A stretch of 64,000 bases of DNA from assembly GCF_042648365.1 (NCBI RefSeq), contig NZ_JBHRXI010000002.1, positions 161,865-225,864 on the forward strand, in the 5' to 3' direction. A model generated the notes under the pieces. It saw only the letters and a program-made list of their open reading frames with translations, made no database searches and was not told the origin of the DNA. This document shows positions 59,451 to 64,000 of this stretch, in pieces. The first letter of the stretch is position 1. Each line of letters begins with the position of its first letter. The position numbers and the translations under genes are program-made. This stretch comes from Lutimaribacter_A marinistellae. GTDB taxonomy: Bacteria > Pseudomonadota > Alphaproteobacteria > Rhodobacterales > Rhodobacteraceae.

Positions 59451-59566
59451 CTTATCCTGCATGATAAGTGAAGGCTCATATTGGCAAAATCAAGAGTAAT
59501 TTATCATGTGAGATAAAGTTACCTGCTCCTGTGGACAAATCCGTGAGATTTATCCTTCAAGATAAG
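59451..59566 (-). promoter_or_regulatory. three HipB operators, 49 bp apart
   Basis: Inverted repeats of the form TTATC-N6-GATAA occur at 59451-59468 (O1), 59500-59517 (O2) and 59549-59566 (O3). Centres are 49 bp apart in both intervals. O1 overlaps the ribosome-binding region of hipB and O2 probably covers its promoter. E. coli HipB recognises TATCC-N8-GGATA sites in similar clusters. Confidence 0.85.
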
Positions 59567-59879
59567 GTTCGACTTATTCCCACATCAGTCAAGCCGAGTT
59601 CAGGGAAAAGACCCCGACATCCGTCGTTCTGGGCGCGGAGCGAATTTGTGTATCTCACGGCATGCCCCAAAGCTCACCGGCGGGCCGAGCTTGAACGAAG
59701 CCGAGGTTTGCCAGACGAGCTTACCATCATCGAGACCAACGGTTTGCGCCGGCCTGCCCGAATTAACATCACGATCCTCCTCGAAGCCCAAAAGCGTCGA
59801 TCACATCCAGCGCTCATCGCAAATCGACACGGTTTATTTTTCGGTCCCAAACCGCACATGCTCAACCGGTTTCGCCGGA
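59567..59879. other. spacer between hipBA promoter and exonuclease gene
   Basis: About 310 bp. A plus-strand open frame crosses it (LPDELTIIETNGLRRPARIN, ITILLEAQKRRSHPALIANR) but begins within the hip operators and ends inside the exonuclease gene, with no start signal. I see no recognisable gene. Confidence 0.3.
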
Positions 59880-60503
59880 TCATTTCCCGAGCCCCGCTCG
59901 CCAAGCGTAGCAGAGATCAGCTGCATCGGAACCCGCACGATGTATGGACTTTCGGCTTGCCCTGTTCTTGTAAACCTTATGGAGTCGCCCTGGCGCTATG
60001 ACACCGGAATGGGAGAAAGCGAGCCAAAACACATCATGGAAGTTCCGCACCTCTGGACCTGCCCTCCCGAGCAAACGATCGAGCCAGACCTGGTCGTATT
60101 CCGGAGCGTCCGAGACCAGGACTGCGTCACCGGTCAGTTGCAGAACCCAGGCGGCAACGGCATCCGCTGAGTCAGCTTGCTCGAGTGGTTCCAAGCCGAT
60201 CCCATGGATTTGCGCGCTTTTCAAACTCCAGTCGTCGAGAGGCCAGTCTTCTCGCGGCCTGATGAGCTTGCTTTCGACGATCACTTGGCCGGTTTCGATC
60301 CACGCGAGCCCAACCTCGATCGGCCAGCTCCGTTTGCTCAACGATGACGCTTCGAAGTCGATGAACACGGGTCCGGACCGCACCAGAAGTTCTCCTTCAT
60401 CATTCATGCCGGCACCAAGGGTATCCACACCCCCCTTTGCAAAGGCATCAATCTCGCTTGCAGTCGCCACCCGGCTCGATTGCCTATTGTTCTTCTTCGG
60501 CAT
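59880..60503 (-). CDS. DEDD-family 3'-5' exonuclease
   Basis: A 207-residue RNase T/DnaQ-fold protein. The ExoI motif is PVFIDFEASSLSKRSWPIEV (Asp and Glu metal ligands), ExoII is VSDAPEYDQVWLDRLLG, and ExoIII is HRAGSDAADLCYA (HxAxxD). The start MPKKNNRQS at 60503 is preferred over a 25-residue upstream extension. It stands alone in the mobile region. It may act in nucleic-acid turnover or anti-phage defence; there is no partner gene to decide. Confidence 0.85.
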   Translation of the reverse strand: MPKKNNRQSSRVATASEIDAFAKGGVDTLGAGMNDEGELLVRSGPVFIDFEASSLSKRSWPIEVGLAWIETGQVIVESKLIRPREDWPLDDWSLKSAQIHGIGLEPLEQADSADAVAAWVLQLTGDAVLVSDAPEYDQVWLDRLLGRAGPEVRNFHDVFWLAFSHSGVIAPGRLHKVYKNRASRKSIHRAGSDAADLCYAWRAGLGK

Positions 60504-60887
60504 GGCTTCCGATCTCCACAAACTACCTTTCCCACCGTATCGGGCTTGTCGAGGTTTCGGAATACGGGCATTGCGCAACCAAAAGGATTATCATGTTTTC
60601 GAAGGACGCAGGGCTACGACAGAAGCGATGCCATCCCGCCAAGTCGTCCTTGCCCTTCAAGTCCGAGTTCTGTCCCGGGAAATGCCGCAAGCCAGGCCAT
60701 GACGATGATGTCAGGTGACTTGTAAGGCGAATACTCCACCCGGGGAGTGACGCCTCCCATACCTGGCCCGATGCGACTGGCGCCCACAGGATCTCGAGCG
60801 TCCCGGACTCGAGATCGCTACACATATATCAAGCGAGTTCGGTGGCATCGTGCAGGCGGTGAGCGTTTCCTTGCAGCGAGCCTGTTA
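60504..60887. other. spacer without recognised gene
   Basis: About 380 bp. Open frames on either strand up to 100 codons have no Shine-Dalgarno and no family resemblance. The exonuclease promoter should lie at its left end. Two copies of TCTCGAGCGTCCCGGACTCGAGA-like symmetry near 60788 form a short palindrome of unknown meaning. Confidence 0.3.
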
Positions 60888-61065
60888 TTACCCTCGGCGG
60901 TAGCGAGCAAGCCTTGGACCACTCCGCTCCAAATCGCACGCCTCGTCGGCGAGCCCCGTTTTCGCCGCCATGATCCAGGTGGCGCGTTCGCGATCGGCTT
61001 TCGATTGCGCGATAGCAGCGTCAATCCATTTCCGGACGAGTTCCGCAACGGACAAGCGGCGGCCC
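60888..61065 (-). pseudogene. C-terminal relic of a small helical protein
   Basis: The minus-strand frame reads VAELVRKWIDAAIAQSKADR then ERATWIMAAKTGLADEACDL and ERSGPRLARYRRG to TAA at 60888. The composition is coding-like and helical. Its N-terminus is replaced by an IS6 transposase start at about 61065. The family is not recognised. Confidence 0.45.
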
Positions 61066-61205
61066 GCGACCTCACGCAGGCTCAGATTGAACCGGACATA
61101 CAGCCAGACCGCGTGGGCGATGATCGAGGGCGGGAACCGGTGCCGTTGGCAGCTGATGGAAGGTGCCTGCATCGCTGCGACGTACTTGGCAATCAGAGAG
61201 CACGC
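61066..61205 (-). mobile_element. IS6-family transposase N-terminal remnant
   Basis: The minus-strand frame reads CQRHRFPPSIIAHAVWLYVR then FNLSLREV, matching the IS6 start HRFPPEIIAHAVWLYLRFNLSLRDVE. Only about 40 codons remain. It is fused in frame to the relic at 60888. This is the third IS6 trace in 18 kb. Confidence 0.7.
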
Positions 61206-61426
61206 GATCGCCGACCGCTTAACGTGACAACTCCAAGCAACTCGGGTTCCTCCCGGGGAGGGTAACTCGTCGCGGGCTGTCCGGCTTCGCCCCGCTCCGA
61301 GACCAAAATCAAACTGACGTGACGGAAAGCAAAGAAATCGCTCGGAAGATTTCCGCACGACTTCGAACGAACTCAATTCAGAAGGGAAGCAGAAATCTTC
61401 CATTCCCAAGATAGGAGACGACCTCG

Positions 61427-62002
61427 ATGTCGACCCGGAGTTCAAACCGCGAAGCCCCGCCGATCAATCATGGCACCAACCAGCTCACGTTTCCCTTCGA
61501 CGACATGGGCGATCCACCGAAGCGTTTGGAGATTACATTGGGCCCGGGAACCTCAATCCCTGGATATCATCCGGTATCCCCGAAGGACGGAGAATGTGCC
61601 GTCGTCTTGATGACGGAAGACGAGGTGTTTCATGCCAATCTCGACGTGTTGTTCGAGGCACTCGGCGAGGCGGGTATCGACGCGGTCGAGGGCTATTTCG
61701 ACGGATATGACGACAGCGGACAGATCGAGGACTTTTGGGCCATCGCCGTGGGTGAGAGAACCGACGTCCCGTCCCGAATGGTGACGCACATCGACTATGA
61801 ACTGTGGCGGGAAAGCGGATCGGCAAGCCTCATCACGCTTTCTGACGCGATCGAATACATCCTCTTCGAGTACTTCGATGGCGGTTGGGAGATTGGTTTG
61901 GGCGGAGAAGGTGAATTTCGCCTCGACGTGGCCAATCGCAAAATTTCGGGCGAGCTCTTCATTCACGGAGACTACTGCGACGCCGAACGATATGCATTCT
62001 AG
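61427..62002 (+). CDS. acidic hypothetical protein of accessory elements
   Basis: A 191-residue protein, strongly acidic from residue 55 onward: LMTEDEVFHANLDVLFEALG, GIDAVEGYFDGYDDSGQIED, IEYILFEYFDGGWEIGLGGE. It lacks signal or membrane segments. A flexible, Ser/Pro-rich N-terminus precedes. It resembles DUF6878-type proteins of integrative elements, an assignment I make with low confidence. The next gene starts 10 bp after its stop behind a consensus AGGAGG, so the two are an operon. The charge pattern would fit a DNA-mimic, which is speculation. Confidence 0.65.
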   Translation: MSTRSSNREAPPINHGTNQLTFPFDDMGDPPKRLEITLGPGTSIPGYHPVSPKDGECAVVLMTEDEVFHANLDVLFEALGEAGIDAVEGYFDGYDDSGQIEDFWAIAVGERTDVPSRMVTHIDYELWRESGSASLITLSDAIEYILFEYFDGGWEIGLGGEGEFRLDVANRKISGELFIHGDYCDAERYAF

Positions 62003-62012
62003 GAGGTCGACA

Positions 62013-62534
62013 ATGGCACATCCCTACCACCACGCGCTATCGTCCGTAAAGAAATGGGGCGGCTCCATTGAAGACTACCTGCCTGTGCACGCTTGGTTCG
62101 ATGAAAGCAAGGCAATTACTGCGGATTTCCGACACCGCGCGCTGCGGCATCACGCAGAAGGTATCTTCATGGCGGAAACGATCTTCGGCGCGACGCTGAC
62201 CTTGTCGAGCGGTCGAGTCATTCCGACCCGGTGGGTTGGCTCGCAACATGTCCGCGAGGACTTGGGTCACATCCCTTCCTTCGCAGATTGGGCGAAGACC
62301 GCCTTCATCGAACCCGGAAGCCCCTGGGAGAACGGCTACGTCGAGAGCTTCAACGCCCGGATGCGGGACGAACTGCTCAATCGCGAGATATTCTACTCGG
62401 TGAGGGAGGCGCAGATCATCATCCAAGGATGGAGGAACCACTACAACACCAAACGACCCCACAGTGCATTGGGCTACAGGCCTCCGGCTCCTGAAACCCT
62501 CATCCCGATTGAACCGAGGCCAGTGATGCACTAA
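62013..62534 (+). CDS. chimeric ORF: DUF6915-like N-terminus fused to IS3 transposase C-terminus
   Basis: A 173-residue open frame. Residues 1-93 (MAHPYHHALSSVKKWGGSIE, DESKAITADFRHRALRHHAE, GIFMAETIFGATLTLSSGRV) are a small conserved accessory protein of DUF6915 type. From residue 94 it is the end of an IS3-family transposase (TAFIEPGSPWENGYVESFNA, GWRNHYNTKRPHSALGYRPP). AGGAGG at 62001 gives strong initiation. The fusion is in frame, so a hybrid protein is probably made; the native C-terminus of the DUF6915 protein is lost. Confidence 0.75.
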   Translation: MAHPYHHALSSVKKWGGSIEDYLPVHAWFDESKAITADFRHRALRHHAEGIFMAETIFGATLTLSSGRVIPTRWVGSQHVREDLGHIPSFADWAKTAFIEPGSPWENGYVESFNARMRDELLNREIFYSVREAQIIIQGWRNHYNTKRPHSALGYRPPAPETLIPIEPRPVMH

Positions 62535-62562
62535 CGATCAAACTGGACCACTCAGATCAGGC
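62295..62562 (+). mobile_element. IS3-family 3' fragment
   Basis: It holds the last 80 codons of an IS3-type integrase-domain transposase, including the catalytic-region phrase SPWENGYVESFNARMRDELL, and then the IS right end (ctggaccactcagatca at about 62543-62559). The left part of the IS is absent, so the element is dead. Confidence 0.82.
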
Positions 62563-62715
62563 CCCCCAGAGCACATTGTCACCGTCACTGCGGACGGCTT
62601 CGACTGGCAGGGTCGCCCCTACAGGTCGCTCTCGGCCATCGCGCGCGCCATCACCGGTACGCGCTGGAACGGGCTCGTTTTCTTTGGGTTAAAGCGTCAG
62701 CGAGGCCGGTCATGA
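62563..62715 (+). pseudogene. DUF2924 protein C-terminal relic
   Basis: The frame from 62569 reads EHIVTVTADGFDWQGRPYRS then LSAIARAITGTRWNGLVFFG and LKRQRGRS to TGA at 62713. This is the conserved DUF2924 end (GFDWQGxxYRSLSAIARAITGTxWNGxxFFGL). The N-terminal part was removed by the IS3 fragment. DUF2924 genes normally sit just upstream of a large serine recombinase, as here, with a 4-bp overlap. Confidence 0.82.
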
Positions 62716-64000
62716 CCAAGGTGGCTGACAAATCGAAGGTTATCCGGAAACTGCGCTGCTCAGTTTACACCCGCAAATCCTCCGAGGAAGGACTGGAGCA
62801 GGAGTTCAACTCGCTCCGTGCCCAGCGGGAGGCCTGCGAGGCCTATATCGCCAGCCAGCGCTCCGAGGGCTGGGTGCTGGTCCGCGATCAGTATGACGAC
62901 GGCGGCATCTCCGGCGGCACGCTGGACCGCCCCGGCCTGCAGCGGCTGCTGGAGGACATCGAGGACGGGCTGGTCGACGTAGTCGTGGTCTACAAGATCG
63001 ACCGTCTCAGCCGCTCGCTCGCCGACTTCGCCAAGCTGGTCGAGGTGTTCGACCGCAACGGCGTCACCTTCGTCAGCGTCACGCAGAGCTTCAACACGAC
63101 CACGTCCATGGGCCGGCTGACGCTGAACATCCTGCTCTCCTTCGCCCAGTTCGAGCGCGAGGTCACCGCCGAGCGCATTCGCGACAAGGTCGCCGCCAGC
63201 CGGAAGAAGGGGATGTGGATGGGCGGCGTGCCGCCCTACGGCTATCGCGTGGAAAATCGGAAGCTGGTCATCGACGACGAACGCGCGGCGCATGTCTGCT
63301 GGATCTTCGGACGGTTCTTGGAGATCGGATCGGCGACCGAACTGGCGCGCGACGTCGCCCGACATGGCATTCGTACCCCGCGCGGCAACCGGATCGACAA
63401 GAAGTATCTCTACCGGATGCTGAACAATCGCGCCTATATCGGCGAGGCGGTGCACAAGGGCGAAAGCTATCCCGGTGAGCACGACGCCATCATCGACCGC
63501 GACACTTTGGACCGCGTCCACGCCATCCTGCAGGAGAGCCCGCGCAAGCGCGCCGCGCGCACCCGCGCCGAGACGCCCGCGCTGCTCAAGGGGCTGCTCT
63601 ACGGGCCGGACGGCGCCGCGTTCTCGCCGACACACACCCGGAAGGGCGACCGACTTTACCGTTACTATGTCAGCCAGACGGTGCTGAAGCACGGCGCCGG
63701 ATCGTGTCCCGTGGGCCGTGTCCCGGCGGGCGAGATCGAGGCGGCCGTGATCGACCAGCTTCGCGCCGTATTCCGCCAGCCCGAGATCGTGGCGGGCACG
63801 TGGAAGGCCGCGCGCACAAACGCCGACGACATTTCCGAAGCCGACGCGCGCGCAGCCCTGCAGCAACTCGACCCGCTGTGGGACGAACTGTTCCCCGCCG
63901 AACAGGCGCGCATCGTGGCGCTGCTGGTCGAGCGCGTTGACATCTGCACGGATGGGCTGAACGTCCGGCTCCGCGTCGATGGCCTTGGCAGTCTTGTCCG
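62712..64000 (+). CDS. large serine recombinase, 3' truncated by window
   Basis: At least 429 residues, open to the window end. The resolvase domain has RCSVYTRKSSEEGLEQEFNS (catalytic serine region), YDDGGISGGTLDRPGLQRLL, VVVVYKIDRLSRSLADFAKL and LLSFAQFEREVTAERIRDKV. The recombinase domain follows (GVPPYGYRVENRKLVIDDER, NNRAYIGEAVHKGESYPGEH) and a zinc-ribbon-like region. The start overlaps the DUF2924 relic stop (ATGA). It integrates or excises an element whose remainder lies beyond the window. The catalytic part looks intact. Confidence 0.92.
   Translation, partial: MTKVADKSKVIRKLRCSVYTRKSSEEGLEQEFNSLRAQREACEAYIASQRSEGWVLVRDQYDDGGISGGTLDRPGLQRLLEDIEDGLVDVVVVYKIDRLSRSLADFAKLVEVFDRNGVTFVSVTQSFNTTTSMGRLTLNILLSFAQFEREVTAERIRDKVAASRKKGMWMGGVPPYGYRVENRKLVIDDERAAHVCWIFGRFLEIGSATELARDVARHGIRTPRGNRIDKKYLYRMLNNRAYIGEAVHKGESYPGEHDAIIDRDTLDRVHAILQESPRKRAARTRAETPALLKGLLYGPDGAAFSPTHTRKGDRLYRYYVSQTVLKHGAGSCPVGRVPAGEIEAAVIDQLRAVFRQPEIVAGTWKAARTNADDISEADARAALQQLDPLWDELFPAEQARIVALLVERVDICTDGLNVRLRVDGLGSLV

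Noticed and set aside
59468..60001. 177-codon plus-strand frame starting in the hip operators
   Set aside because: It begins inside the operator array and runs antisense into the exonuclease gene.
62760..63866. 368-codon minus-strand open frame opposite the serine recombinase
   Set aside because: Shadow of the high-GC recombinase frame, which carries clear resolvase motifs; the antisense translation has no family character.
1..64000. tRNA or rRNA genes, including a tRNA attachment site for the recombinases
   Set aside because: No cloverleaf or rRNA-like sequence was noticed by eye; a tRNA search program would be needed to exclude one fully.

Overview
The window is high-GC DNA from an alphaproteobacterium, most likely a Rhodobacterales (Roseobacter/Paracoccus-type) genome. 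This rests on gene content (TRAP and multiple ABC uptake systems, and a NasTS-controlled assimilatory nitrate cluster carrying a TrpD2-like gene and an SUMT/CysG gene), not on a database match. No rRNA or tRNA gene was found.

Bases 1-41900 look like ordinary chromosome with tight operons, many with 4-bp ATGA overlaps. They hold a TRAP large permease (cut by the window edge), an acyl-CoA synthetase/enoyl-CoA hydratase pair, a polar amino-acid ABC transporter, and an osmoprotectant-type ABC transporter. Next comes a divergent peptide-utilisation locus. Leftward lie a Dpp-type importer, an M32 carboxypeptidase and a DMT exporter; rightward lie a GntR/YtrA regulator, a creatininase-like protein, a ketopantoate-reductase-like protein, an SDR, a NodB-type deacetylase and an isoaspartyl peptidase. 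A complete nitrate assimilation cluster follows (23784-37460): nasT-nasS, a leader with two ANTAR-type hairpins and a terminator, nrtA-nrtB, a double ATPase, nirB-nirD, nasA, a trpD2-like gene and a cysG lacking its NAD-binding fold. NasS/NasT should sense nitrate and prevent termination in the leader; NrtAB plus the ATPase import nitrate; NasA and NirBD reduce it to ammonium; the CysG-like protein supplies siroheme precursor. Then come a DUF4345 protein, an NmrA-like protein, an AraC regulator and a DUF1254 protein.

Bases about 41900-64000 are a mosaic accessory region with mobile-element scars: one complete but probably dead IS6 element, remnants of IS6, IS30, IS110 and IS3, and many broken genes. 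Its most distinctive parts are: (i) two large, adjacent tyrosine recombinases behind an excisionase-like HTH protein and a PemK-like protein, with a large inverted repeat between; (ii) six iteron-like repeats at 20-21 bp spacing (52131-52243) beside an A-rich tract; (iii) a duplicated module (53155-54395 and 55100-56480), in which one copy's leader is split by an AbrB-Doc toxin-antitoxin cassette while the other keeps the apparent empty site; (iv) a hipBA operon with three TTATC-N6-GATAA operators exactly 49 bp apart. Toxin-antitoxin or toxin-like loci are dense: RelB with a dead RelE, two PemK-like genes, AbrB-Doc and HipBA. The window ends inside a large serine recombinase next to a DUF2924 remnant, which marks another integrative element.
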